Source of the DNA: Holosporales bacterium
GTDB taxonomy: Bacteria > Pseudomonadota > Alphaproteobacteria > UBA3830 > JAIRMZ01
Reading direction: 5' to 3'
Assembly (NCBI GenBank): GCA_031255325.1
Contig: JAIRST010000031.1
Span: forward strand, 1-24,160
Length of the DNA stretch: 24,160 nt
The translations under genes and the position numbers were made by a program. Positions 16,660 to 24,160 of the stretch are shown here, piece by piece; the stretch's first letter is position 1; the number at the start of each line of letters is the position of its first letter. The notes below the pieces were generated by a model. That model saw only the letters and a list, made by a program, of their open reading frames with translations. It was not told the origin of the DNA and did no database searches.

Positions 16660-18867
16660 TTGCATAGTTTCCTTACGTTCCCTCTTCTTGCGGTTTGGAG
16701 AGCTGTGTTCGTGTTTTTCTGTAAGAAAAGTCCCTTCCGTACGTATACACCGCTCTCCATCTTTTCCGTCATAATCTTTACCTTTTCTTTGCAATGGAGC
16801 ATTTGTGCCGATACGCCTCAAACAGCTCCTCCATCGCCTCGATCCTTTTCTTCAACTCCTTCTCACCCTAGCCCAAAACTTGCCGTTAGAAAAATCCTTA
16901 AAAAGAAAAAGCAATCTAAACATATCACGCGGAAAAGAGCAAAAAGTGTTTCAGTAAAAGCTTCAACAAAAACAAAATCTTCTCCCCCAAAATCTTTTGA
17001 AAAGTCGAAGGGAAAGCCAAAGGCCCATAGAAAAAATATTCCTTTTGTAATACAACAAACGCGTGAAGATCAAAAAGATCTTCCGTCACTTGCTTTAGAT
17101 AGGCCTCAAAAGGCTTTGCCTATCGATAAAGTAACGATTACACCAATAAAAGAACATTCCGCACTGTTTACAGGATCGACTTCTTATATTTGTAAAGCAA
17201 CTTATAAGATACCAGCAGGGTATACGGCTCCCCCTTGGGTGTTTGAAAAACACAAGCATCAAGAGGCTATTCAAAAACTCTCTCCCGCGGGACGATTTTC
17301 TGCTTATATCGACTGGGCGCATTTTTATGTACAAAGCGGTTTTTCTAAAGAAGCACTTTCCATTCTGACATTTTTGCAAGAACGGTATCCATATCGCACC
17401 GTTTGCTCTCCTGATTTTTTTGCTTTATCTGGTTTGGTGCATTTTATCGAAGGAAATTACACGCAAGCCCTTCAAGCTTTTACCAAACAGGGTTTAGAAC
17501 AAGAAGAGGAAATTGCGTGCTGGATAGCACTTTGTCATCTTGGCTTAGGGCACCCTCTTAATTTAGAAATTCACCATCTGGAACGGTATTTGCCAACCTA
17601 TGCCGAGCCTGTGCAGTTACATTTACTTCATTTTTTGCTCCCTTATACGCTGGCAATCAATGATAAAAATTTTACGCAAAAACTGCTCAATTTTTCTGAA
17701 ACACTATTCATGCTACCAGAGAGCAAGGAATTCTTTGATCTTTACAAAGTGCATTTTTCATTAAAGGGAGAGCCTGAAAACGACGCACAAATTTTAAGCG
17801 AGATTGCGCAAAAAGTAGTTTCGAACCGTGTTTATGCGCAAGCCTTTTTTGCGGAAATCGAGGCGCTTTTAAAAGGGCATGCGATCGAAAATAAAGAAGC
17901 TTTACAAAGGCTGTGCTCCATCGCTTTTTTTGTAAGAGGGCAACCTTTTGAACAACGGTATTATACGCTTCTCGCTTCTTTACATGAACAAAATGGTGAC
18001 CTCCTATCAGCGATAAAGTGTACGTGCGCAGTACTTAAAGGCCCCAACTCAGAGGATTTTAAAGCAGCTCAAGAACATTTGCCCCCCTTGTTTCACCGCG
18101 TTATACAAGGCAAACCCCTGGCACAAATGGATGCTCTGATGGTGTTACAGTTCTTTTATGATGTGAAAGCGTTTCTTGTCCAATTACCAGAGAAGGCACT
18201 TATTTTGACTCATTTCGGAGACCAATTCCTGCGCCTGGGGTTAAAAAGAAAAGCTACTGAAGCTTATATTTCGGCTGCTCAAGCAACCTCTACGCCCGCC
18301 GCAAAAGCGCGAGGTCTTTTGCTTGGTTTAAAAGCCTTACTAGAAAGAAGAAAATATCCTTTTTTCTGGGAAATGGCTGAAAAAATCCCCGACTATATCC
18401 TTTCTGAATCGGACAAAGTGCAGCTAAAAGTACTTAAAGCGAATGCCTATACAGCACAGAAAGATTACAAACGGGCGCTTGCGATTCTTAAAGGTGTAAA
18501 CACAAAAGAAGCCTTTCTTGCGTATAGTGAAATCTATCTCCACTTAAAAGATCGCCCCCATGCCATCAGCAGTATGGAAGCCGCATTACCTCTTTTGAAA
18601 GAAGAGGAGACTGTTTTAAAAGATACCATTTTGCTGGAGTTAGGAACGCTTTTGGCCGCTGAAGAACAAGAGAGAAATCTGGAAATGCTCATACATGATA
18701 AGCATGAATCCATGTCTCCGATAACGCAAAAACGGTTAAAACTTTTTTTATCTTCTTTGAAAATGCAAAAACATCATCCCCTCAATAGATTAAGAACGCC
18801 ACATGCATGTGCGGAGTTATTGGAAGAAATGCAGACATTTCTTAAAAACATCAAAGAGAGTTTATAA
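16660..18867 (+). CDS. Predicted exported TPR-repeat protein of unknown role
   Basis: 735 residues from TTG 16660. I do not recognise a named family. A hydrophobic segment (about 31-49) ends WSICADT, a plausible signal-peptide cleavage after ICA, so the protein is probably exported or membrane-tethered. Then comes a Pro/Ser-rich stretch (52-72), a strongly basic Lys-rich stretch (about 73-130, including KILKKKKQSKHITRKRAK), and from about 200 on a helical solenoid with TPR-like pairs. Examples are EGNYTQALQAFTKQGL, HEQNGDLLSAIKCTCAVLK and AQKDYKRALAILKGV. No catalytic motif is seen. The start is uncertain: a G-rich AAGGGGGG (16638-16645) is 14 nt from the TTG, and in-frame GTG codons near 16702 are alternatives. 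A terminator closes it directly. It could be an adaptor or peptidoglycan-associated scaffold; this is a guess. Confidence 0.7.
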   Translation: MHSFLTFPLLAVWRAVFVFFCKKSPFRTYTPLSIFSVIIFTFSLQWSICADTPQTAPPSPRSFSSTPSHPSPKLAVRKILKKKKQSKHITRKRAKSVSVKASTKTKSSPPKSFEKSKGKPKAHRKNIPFVIQQTREDQKDLPSLALDRPQKALPIDKVTITPIKEHSALFTGSTSYICKATYKIPAGYTAPPWVFEKHKHQEAIQKLSPAGRFSAYIDWAHFYVQSGFSKEALSILTFLQERYPYRTVCSPDFFALSGLVHFIEGNYTQALQAFTKQGLEQEEEIACWIALCHLGLGHPLNLEIHHLERYLPTYAEPVQLHLLHFLLPYTLAINDKNFTQKLLNFSETLFMLPESKEFFDLYKVHFSLKGEPENDAQILSEIAQKVVSNRVYAQAFFAEIEALLKGHAIENKEALQRLCSIAFFVRGQPFEQRYYTLLASLHEQNGDLLSAIKCTCAVLKGPNSEDFKAAQEHLPPLFHRVIQGKPLAQMDALMVLQFFYDVKAFLVQLPEKALILTHFGDQFLRLGLKRKATEAYISAAQATSTPAAKARGLLLGLKALLERRKYPFFWEMAEKIPDYILSESDKVQLKVLKANAYTAQKDYKRALAILKGVNTKEAFLAYSEIYLHLKDRPHAISSMEAALPLLKEEETVLKDTILLELGTLLAAEEQERNLEMLIHDKHESMSPITQKRLKLFLSSLKMQKHHPLNRLRTPHACAELLEEMQTFLKNIKESL

Positions 18868-18890
18868 GAGGCTATTTGCCTCTACTTTCT
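18867..18890 (+). terminator. Intrinsic terminator of the TPR gene
   Basis: AGAGGC (18867-18872) pairs with GCCTCT (18878-18883) across loop TATTT, then ACTTTCTTTT. The stem begins at the last base of the stop codon. Confidence 0.7.
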
Positions 18891-19175
18891 TTTATTCTCT
18901 GTTACCCACTCTCCATCATAATTCCTATTGATAGACTAAGTGTGCTTCACATACATGTAAAATGCAGGTAAAAACCTAAGCAATTTCAAAAAATTTCAAA
19001 GAGAACTAATTAGGGCTGAGGCTAACTCCGGAAATGGTTTTTCTGATTAAATAAAATATAATTTACAGACAATAATAAAAATTATATTTATAATATTTTT
19101 ATAGGGCAATCCTCCAATTCCTCTCACCATTGATCCGCGAAGAGAATTCTTTTAAAATAAAAGTAATAAAGGGGT
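18891..19175. other. AT-rich interval before ybeY
   Basis: About 285 bp without a supportable gene. Its only clear signal is the ybeY promoter at 19066-19094. The usual alphaproteobacterial neighbour phoH is not here. Confidence 0.55.
19066..19094 (+). promoter_or_regulatory. Promoter of the ybeY-corC-lnt operon
   Basis: -35 CAGACA (19066-19071), 17-nt spacer, -10 TATAAT (19089-19094). The leader to the ybeY start is roughly 75 nt. Confidence 0.55.
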
Positions 19176-19805
19176 ATGCGAACAAGGCATTCTGTGGTGG
19201 TACAAAAGCCAATAGAGTTAGAAGGTTCCAACGATTTAGAAAATCCTGTCTGTATGTCCTTTGAAGTTCTGGATAGGGTTCGGGTTGATGTGTATGCTTT
19301 GCCTGTATGGGGGAGAATGATGGAAACTCTTCTGCCTCATATGGAAAATCTTGCGGCATACTTATTCCAGCATGAGGTAGGTGCATCATACGGAAAAAGT
19401 ACCAAGCATCGGTTCATTGTGGATTGTGTTCTTTCCAATGATGCGGAAATACGTATTTTAAATGTTCGTTATCAAGGAAAAGATACAGCAACAAATGTTT
19501 TGTCGTTCCCTCAGGAAAGCCAAAGAATCTCTCCAACACTCAATGTTCAGTATTCCAAAAAGGGACATGAGGAAGAGGAGCCTTTCCTTTTAGGAGGCGT
19601 TATTCTTGCAAAAGAGACTGTTTATAAAGAAGCACAAGAACAAAATAAATCTGTTATCCATCATTGCTTACACCTTATCTTGCACGGAATATTACACTTG
19701 CTGGGCTTTGATCATGAAACGGCTTGTCAAGCGCAAGAAATGGAAACAGTGGAAGGCCAAATTCTTGCCCTAATGCATATTCCCAACCCTTATAGCGTAT
19801 GCTGA
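19176..19805 (+). CDS. ybeY: Endoribonuclease YbeY (16S rRNA 3'-end maturation)
   Basis: Zn-dependent single-strand RNase involved in 16S rRNA 3' processing and 70S quality control. The defining histidines read HGILHLLGFDHE with H170, H174 and H180. LNVRYQGKDTATNVLSFP (about 95-112) and LGGVILAKETV (139-149) are the other family blocks. At 209 residues it is longer than most homologues (about 155-170); the extra is an N-terminal stretch. ATG 19176 has AAAGGGG only 1-2 nt upstream, too close to work well. GTG 19194 has AAGG 6 nt upstream, and ATG 19254 would give a typical N-terminus. The true start may therefore be internal. It is the first gene of the operon; corC starts 10 bp after its stop. 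Confidence 0.93.
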   Translation: MRTRHSVVVQKPIELEGSNDLENPVCMSFEVLDRVRVDVYALPVWGRMMETLLPHMENLAAYLFQHEVGASYGKSTKHRFIVDCVLSNDAEIRILNVRYQGKDTATNVLSFPQESQRISPTLNVQYSKKGHEEEEPFLLGGVILAKETVYKEAQEQNKSVIHHCLHLILHGILHLLGFDHETACQAQEMETVEGQILALMHIPNPYSVC

Positions 19806-19815
19806 GAGCTTTTAC

Positions 19816-20682
19816 ATGTTAAATAGATTACGTGCTTTGACACGGTTTTTTAAACTTTCAAAAGAAGCCTTAGAAGACACACGGGATACGTTAGAGGAAT
19901 TGATTGAAACGGAAGAACCATCGGATACTTCCTTAAATCCACACGAAAAACAACTTTTCCTTAATGTATTGAATTTCGGGGACCTTACAGCCGCAGACGT
20001 CATGACCCCAAGAGCAGAAATCGTCAGTATCTCCGAAACCTCCTCCTTTGAAGAGGCTCTTCAGACTGTATCTGCGGTTAAACGCACGCTATTTCCAGTA
20101 TATCGGGAAACACTTGACGATGTAACGGGTGTTATGCGTGCCAAAGATTTACTGCCTTATTGCAAATCCCAAGAAACTTTTAGTGTAAAGGCTATTTTGC
20201 GCCCTGTACCGTTTATCGCCCCTAATATGGGATTACTTGAGCTGCTTGTGCAAATGAGAGCTTCTGGAGATCCCATGGTGATGGTAGTTGATGAATTTGG
20301 AGGGGTGGATGGATTAGCCACGCTGAAGGATGTTATCAGTGAATTAGTTGGGAATATTCAAGAAGAAAATAGCCCACACCATCCGACCCTAACACGTCGG
20401 TCAGATGGCCTTTATGTGGCAGATGCACGTTTGGCTATTATAGAGTGCGAGAAAGGTCTTGGAATTCCTTTGCGTGTTCCTTTAGAAGAGGATAGTACCG
20501 AATTTCCAGAAGTGGACACTTTAGGTGGTCTTGCAACAGCCCTTGCTGGGCATATCCCACAACGTGGAGAATGTCTTGAGCATCCTTCAGGAGTCGTATT
20601 CGAAGTGCTTGAAGCAGACTCTCGGCGTATCGTGCGCTTAGGCATACACATATCTGTTGCTACCCCTCATGCATGCGCCTAA
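19816..20682 (+). CDS. corC: CorC/HlyC-family CBS-domain protein
   Basis: Soluble 288-residue protein with no membrane segments, so not a full CNNM/CorB transporter. Two CBS domains cover about 60-118 (VMTPRAEIVSI, LFPVYRETLDDVTGVMRAKDLL) and 126-183 (RPVPFIAPNMGLLELL, VVDEFGGVDGLATLKDVISELVG). The CorC_HlyC transporter-associated domain follows (about 195-280, DGLYVADARLAIIE, VDTLGGLATALAGHIP). It is usually called hemolysin or magnesium/cobalt efflux protein; its exact role in alphaproteobacteria is unsettled. It sits between ybeY and lnt, the conserved alphaproteobacterial order, and its last bases overlap the proposed lnt start. Confidence 0.93.
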   Translation: MLNRLRALTRFFKLSKEALEDTRDTLEELIETEEPSDTSLNPHEKQLFLNVLNFGDLTAADVMTPRAEIVSISETSSFEEALQTVSAVKRTLFPVYRETLDDVTGVMRAKDLLPYCKSQETFSVKAILRPVPFIAPNMGLLELLVQMRASGDPMVMVVDEFGGVDGLATLKDVISELVGNIQEENSPHHPTLTRRSDGLYVADARLAIIECEKGLGIPLRVPLEEDSTEFPEVDTLGGLATALAGHIPQRGECLEHPSGVVFEVLEADSRRIVRLGIHISVATPHACA

Positions 20683-22181
20683 TAATGCATAAAATAAATT
20701 ATAATTGTATCGCTGCTTTTCTGTGGGGATGTGCGGCAGGTTTAGGATTTGCTCCCTTTCATTATACGTCCGTACTTTTATTGGCATACGCATGGTTTTA
20801 TAAAAGCCTTTCAAAGAACACTCATCGCTTTAGGCGAGGGTGGTTTTTTGGTTTTGGGCAAGCGCTTGTATGCCTCTATTGGGTCTATGAACCTTTAACG
20901 TTGAATTGGCCGCACTTTGCTGTTTTTATCCCTTTTTCCATTTTTATATTGCCAGGGTATATCGCTTTATACACAGGGCTTTCTGCAAAAATGCACGTCT
21001 TTTTTGCCGATTCGTGGTGGCGTGGGCCTACTTTATTTGCGGCACAATGGACTCTTGCAGAATGGATGCTGGGGCATTTTTTTACGGGATTCCCCTGGAC
21101 GTTGATAGGATACACATGGTTGCATCCTTTGCCCCTTCTGCAGATTGCCGCTTATGGCGGTATTTATGGTTTAAGCTTTTTCACGGCACTGTTGAGTGCT
21201 TTTTTAGGAGAAGCTTGGGAATGCCATAAGGCTTCCAAAATGCCGGTGATTGCTGCATGCCTTTTGTTTGGAGTCGCTTATGGAGTGGGAACTTTTCGTA
21301 TACGATCTATTACGTATGAGCAACCTCCTCATCTGCCTTTATTGCGCTTAGTTCAAGGCAATATTCCGCAAGATCTGAAATGGAACCCACAGCTAAAAGA
21401 ACAACACCTTAAAGCGTACCTAAAATTGAGTCGTTCCGTTAATACGGTACTTCCTCAAATTATTATTTGGCCAGAAGCTGCTGTTCCTTTTTTGCTTGAG
21501 CCAGAATCCGGTTTGACAAATTTTCTCGGGCGGTTTCTTACGTCTTCCCAGATTCTTTTGGCAGGAATTTTACGAAGAGAAAACCAAGAAGTATATAATA
21601 GCCTGCTTGTCACCGATGCACCAGGAACCGTTCTTGCAGTGTATGACAAAAAGCACATTTTACCCTTCGGGGAGTATATTCCTTTTAGAAAATTTCTTCC
21701 TTTGAAACGTATCGCCAAAGGATTAGGTCTTTCGGACATTTCTCCAGGAGAAAAAACGCGTTTGTTGAATATCCCAGGAATTCCGCCAGCGGCCGTGTTT
21801 ATATGCTATGAAGCGGCGTTTGCGCGGGATCGTCCTTTTGCGGAACATCGAGTAGATTGGTTATTAAATATTACGAATGATGCATGGTTTGGACATACAT
21901 CCGAACCTTATCAACATGCGCATATCTGCCGTTTCCGAGCTATTGAGTCGGGAGCTCCCCTCGTACGCATTGCAAATACAGGCAAGACATGTGTTTTTAC
22001 AGCTTTAGGAGAAGAAATTGTTTCCCTTCCTCTTTCTATTTCTCTATATAAAGACTGCTTGTTACCGCTTCGTACAGAATTCCCAACCTTTTTTTCACGT
22101 TTGGGAAGTATTCCCCTGATAGTATTTTTATGTTTTTTAAGTTTTTTTTTTCATGGTGCATCAAATAAAATAAAGAAATAA
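20673..22181 (+). CDS. lnt: Apolipoprotein N-acyltransferase
   Basis: Inner membrane enzyme that adds the third acyl chain to lipoproteins before Lol sorting. The product has 502 residues. Several hydrophobic segments fill residues 1-215 (FLWGCAAGLGFAPFHY, FTGFPWTLIGYTWLHPLPLLQIAAYGG). A nitrilase-fold periplasmic domain with the catalytic triad follows: E268 (IIIWPEAAVPF), K326 (YDKKHILPFGEY) and C378 (VFICYEAAF). A last membrane helix lies at 478-496. ATG 20673 overlaps the corC 3' end by 10 bp, which suggests translational coupling. ATG 20685 is an alternative that would drop four residues. A 9-bp stem just after the gene (22198-22223) belongs to the praR operator region. Confidence 0.96.
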   Translation: MRLIMHKINYNCIAAFLWGCAAGLGFAPFHYTSVLLLAYAWFYKSLSKNTHRFRRGWFFGFGQALVCLYWVYEPLTLNWPHFAVFIPFSIFILPGYIALYTGLSAKMHVFFADSWWRGPTLFAAQWTLAEWMLGHFFTGFPWTLIGYTWLHPLPLLQIAAYGGIYGLSFFTALLSAFLGEAWECHKASKMPVIAACLLFGVAYGVGTFRIRSITYEQPPHLPLLRLVQGNIPQDLKWNPQLKEQHLKAYLKLSRSVNTVLPQIIIWPEAAVPFLLEPESGLTNFLGRFLTSSQILLAGILRRENQEVYNSLLVTDAPGTVLAVYDKKHILPFGEYIPFRKFLPLKRIAKGLGLSDISPGEKTRLLNIPGIPPAAVFICYEAAFARDRPFAEHRVDWLLNITNDAWFGHTSEPYQHAHICRFRAIESGAPLVRIANTGKTCVFTALGEEIVSLPLSISLYKDCLLPLRTEFPTFFSRLGSIPLIVFLCFLSFFFHGASNKIKK

Positions 22182-22188
22182 AGAACTA

Positions 22189-22232
22189 TCAACTTCGAGT
22201 TGAGCAAATTATAGTGCTCAACTTGTAGTTGA
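22189..22232 (+). promoter_or_regulatory. Twin palindromic operators ahead of praR
   Basis: Two 15-bp palindromes, TCAACTTCGAGTTGA (22189-22203) and TCAACTTGTAGTTGA (22218-22232), have centres 29 bp apart. Each contains CAAC-N5-GTTG, the motif I recall for rhizobial PraR binding. The inner halves also form a perfect 9-bp inverted repeat AGTTGAGCA/TGCTCAACT around AATTATAG, so the 44-bp block is symmetric overall. The right site overlaps a TTGAAT (22229-22234) that could be a -35. Autoregulation by the next gene is inferred. Confidence 0.75.
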
Positions 22233-22257
22233 ATATTGTAATTCTATTTAATTTATA

Positions 22258-22285
22258 TTGACTTTTTACAAGTAAAACATTTAAC
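22258..22285 (+). promoter_or_regulatory. Candidate praR promoter
   Basis: TTGACT (22258-22263), 16-nt spacer, TTTAAC (22280-22285). An alternative uses TTGAAT (22229) with TATATT (22254) at a long 19-nt spacer, which would overlap the operator. Neither is a strong consensus. Confidence 0.4.
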
Positions 22286-22312
22286 CTCCTTTCAGAAAGT
22301 AGGAGCGTGATC

Positions 22313-22810
22313 ATGCCTAAAAAACTCTCTGAAGCGCAGGAAAACGCCTCTAACCGAAGGACATCACGGCCAGGAGCTATAGATCAATATGTGGGATCTC
22401 GTGTTCGTGCCCGGCGTTCCGTTTTGGGATTAAGCCAAGAACGTCTTGGAGAAGCCGTTGGCTTGACCTTTCAACAAGTGCAGAAATATGAACGGGGCGT
22501 TAACAGGATTAGTGCAGGACGTTTGCTTGAACTTAGTCATGTATTAAATGTAGATATTTCGTATTTTTTTGAAGGTTTTTGCAATAAAGACGCCTCTAAT
22601 ACTTCAAGCCTTATGCTTTTAGGAGAAGAAAGGGAGAAATATTCTATTGATCCTTTAGAGCGCCGTGAAACGTATGAGCTTATTCGCGCCTATTATCGCA
22701 TCGGGGATCCGCATGTTCGCTTACGTTTTCTGGACTTATTAAAGGTCTTTAGTGATTCAGAAGCTACAAATAAGGCCATCGTTGCAGCAACAGAAGAAAG
22801 GATTAGCTAA
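22313..22810 (+). CDS. praR: XRE-family transcriptional regulator, PraR-like
   Basis: 165-residue DNA-binding protein. A Cro/CI helix-turn-helix spans about 17-77: VGSRVRARRSVLGLSQERLG, then LTFQQVQKYERGVNRISAGRL and DISYFFEGF. The C-terminal tail ends in a segment with RETYELIRAYYRIGDPHVRLRFLDLLK, characteristic of the alphaproteobacterial regulator between lnt and metK, known as PraR in Rhizobium and Azorhizobium. There it represses biofilm/attachment or R-body (reb) genes; the targets here are unknown. ATG 22313 is chosen because AGGAG (22301-22305) is 7 nt upstream; GTG 22307 is too close. metK, its common neighbour, is absent; the next gene is convergent. Confidence 0.87.
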   Translation: MPKKLSEAQENASNRRTSRPGAIDQYVGSRVRARRSVLGLSQERLGEAVGLTFQQVQKYERGVNRISAGRLLELSHVLNVDISYFFEGFCNKDASNTSSLMLLGEEREKYSIDPLERRETYELIRAYYRIGDPHVRLRFLDLLKVFSDSEATNKAIVAATEERIS

Positions 22811-22814
22811 TCTT

Positions 22815-23786
22815 TTAAGAAGGGTTTTTGCATAAACGTATTGCTTCTTCACACAAATGAGCTATTTCTCTATCCTTTTGAAAGGTATCGTTAATCGCAA
22901 TATCGATAAAGCGTGGAGATGTTTGTACTGCTTGAGCATGGGCGGCAAAGGTAGCTTCTGTATGCCGTTCCTTGGGGGCGTAAAAGCGTTCTATATGCAT
23001 AATATAACATGTACTGTACAAGGCATTTAAAGGATTTTGCGTATTTTCCGTATACGTACCAAGTGCCGATGCTTCAACAACAGCTCCTTCGGGTAAGTTT
23101 TCAAACGCTGTTAAAAGCTTTTCTCCTGCTGCACAAAGCGTTTCTTGGTGATGGGCGAAAGAACCTGCTGCGATCCCCTGGGACAGGTGCTGCCGTATAT
23201 CCTCTGATAAAACTTCTTTTGCGATAGAATCGAAGTCAAAGCAGGGAACACGTCCTTTAAAATAACAATCGATGAAACTACTTTTCCCTGATCCTAAAAA
23301 GCCTGTAATAAGAACGCGTTTTGGGCGATTTTTCCAGCGTTCAAAAACAAAAGGAGGGAGATATTCCCTGATATTTTTCCCATAAAAATCAAGCTCTCGT
23401 ACATGAGAACTTGAAAGTTTTTCAAGATGCGCATCGCAGGGAATAAAAAGCGTTTCGATATTAAACTGTCGATTCCAATGGCACATTTCCATTTCATACA
23501 CCAAGTCAACAGCATTACGAATGGAACGCACTAGAAAGCTAAAACCTTTTTCCTGACATAAATCTGCCACCATCGTTCGTTCTGGAATGACGAGCACTTG
23601 TGGAGTAACAGTATGGATCACCCAACGGAGATGTTCTCTATCAGTTTCCTGTTTTTGAGCGTTACGTGCCACACCGATAAAAACGTTTCCCTGACCGAAT
23701 ATTTGGCACGCCTGTGCATAGACAGAGGCATGTCCAATGGTAAAGGGATTAAATGTTCCCGCAAAAAGCGCTTTCTGGCTTGTCAT
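22815..23786 (-). CDS. coaD-coaE: Fused phosphopantetheine adenylyltransferase - dephospho-CoA kinase
   Basis: One uninterrupted 323-residue ORF with two domains for the last two steps of CoA synthesis. Residues 1-155 are CoaD-like: FAGTFNPFTIGH (T16, G18, H19 of the TxGH nucleotidyl-transfer motif), LVRSIRNAVDLVYEMEMCHWNR (83-105) and LSSSHVREL (124-132). Residues 156-323 are CoaE-like: P-loop GFLGSGKSS (162-170), CFDFDSIAKEVL (182-193, like the family VIDADxIAREVL), VVEASAL (236-242) and IDIAINDT (294-301, like VVIDNDG). The kinase half is short (about 168 residues against about 200), and its lid (ERHTEATFAAHAQ) is divergent. The order matches eukaryotic CoA synthase. AGGA lies 8 nt before the ATG at 23784-23786. 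It is convergent with praR, leaving a 4-bp gap. The kinase activity is inferred and less certain than the CoaD half. Confidence 0.87.
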   Translation of the reverse strand: MTSQKALFAGTFNPFTIGHASVYAQACQIFGQGNVFIGVARNAQKQETDREHLRWVIHTVTPQVLVIPERTMVADLCQEKGFSFLVRSIRNAVDLVYEMEMCHWNRQFNIETLFIPCDAHLEKLSSSHVRELDFYGKNIREYLPPFVFERWKNRPKRVLITGFLGSGKSSFIDCYFKGRVPCFDFDSIAKEVLSEDIRQHLSQGIAAGSFAHHQETLCAAGEKLLTAFENLPEGAVVEASALGTYTENTQNPLNALYSTCYIMHIERFYAPKERHTEATFAAHAQAVQTSPRFIDIAINDTFQKDREIAHLCEEAIRLCKNPS

Positions 23787-24160
23787 GAATAGGTTCCTAT
23801 TTGCTGTTCCTCTTCTTATTTAATCACACGTAATAGATAGTATCGAATCCTGATTTTTCAGAAAAATTTTAAAAACTCTTTTATCTCTAGCATAACCGGA
23901 TCTTCCGTAAAACATTCCTTCAGATATTTGATACACATTACAATCCCCAACAAATATCCTCAAACGCTCTGAAGCGTACTGCTTAGACAAAAGAAGCACC
24001 ATATGCTTTTTCAGAAGTGCCTGCATTAAAGAACCAAAGATGGGTATATCCCAGAAATATATAAAGATAGGGGGACGTAGAGATAGGAGAGAACCAATTA
24101 AGGAGGGAGAGCGAGAGGGGAGATGGTAGAGTGTGAGGAAGAGAGGAGAAGGAAGGGGGA
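23787..24160. other. 374-bp gene-free right end with purine-rich tract
   Basis: An AT-rich stretch carries the upstream region of coaD-coaE; a minus-strand open frame at 23820-24026 lacks a ribosome binding site and any recognisable domain. From about 24062 to the edge the plus strand becomes strongly purine-rich: 24101-24160 has about five pyrimidines in 60 nt, all G/A-rich low complexity. Confidence 0.55.

Noticed and set aside
23820..24026. 68-codon minus-strand open frame upstream of coaD-coaE
   Set aside because: No Shine-Dalgarno, no recognised motif, AT-rich context. It could be a fragment but there is nothing to support a call.

Overview
The window looks like a chromosomal segment of an AT-leaning alphaproteobacterium, probably a reduced-genome or host-associated lineage (Holosporales/Paracaedibacter-like is my guess; no 16S or phylogeny is available here). 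The evidence is a PopZ-type (DUF2497) gene directly after tolC, an alphaproteobacterial AddB/AddA pair behind tsaE, and a ybeY-corC-lnt-praR run. All of these are alphaproteobacterial arrangements, but each is trimmed compared with free-living relatives.

Layout, left to right. 1-1080 (minus): a tryptophanyl-tRNA synthetase gene running off the left edge, preceded by tRNA-Cys(GCA) and one shared promoter. 1183-3320 (plus): tolC and popZ. 3321-3802: gene-free, with one copy of a dispersed repeat. 3803-4441 (minus): rlmE. 4604-6253 (plus): a membrane-anchored multi-PAS protein that stops where a histidine-kinase core would be expected. 6254-6891: a rearranged-looking gap holding tRNA-Leu(CAA), a perfect 49-bp inverted repeat and the second dispersed-repeat copy. 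6892-13311 (plus): tsaE-addB-addA. 13339-16244 (minus): nadK and priA. 16245-16659: gene-free, with a terminator and a possible antiterminator ahead of a secreted TPR protein (16660-18867, plus). 19176-22810 (plus): ybeY-corC-lnt, then a praR-like XRE regulator behind two palindromic operator-like sites. 22815-23786 (minus): a single ORF fusing CoaD-like and CoaE-like domains. 23787-24160: gene-free, ending in a purine-rich tract.

Functionally this is mostly housekeeping: translation and tRNA/rRNA modification (trpS, tRNAs, rlmE, tsaE, ybeY), DNA break repair and replication restart (addAB, priA), cofactors (nadK, coaD-coaE), envelope (tolC, lnt, corC) and polarity (popZ). I found no CRISPR array, prophage, toxin-antitoxin pair or intact insertion sequence. 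The most notable items are the CoaD-CoaE fusion (domain order as in eukaryotic CoA synthase), a TrpRS that resembles Lactobacillales enzymes, the CAAC-N5-GTTG operator pair before praR, the possible attenuator before the TPR gene, and the truncated sensor kinase next to a perfect inverted repeat around a tRNA gene.
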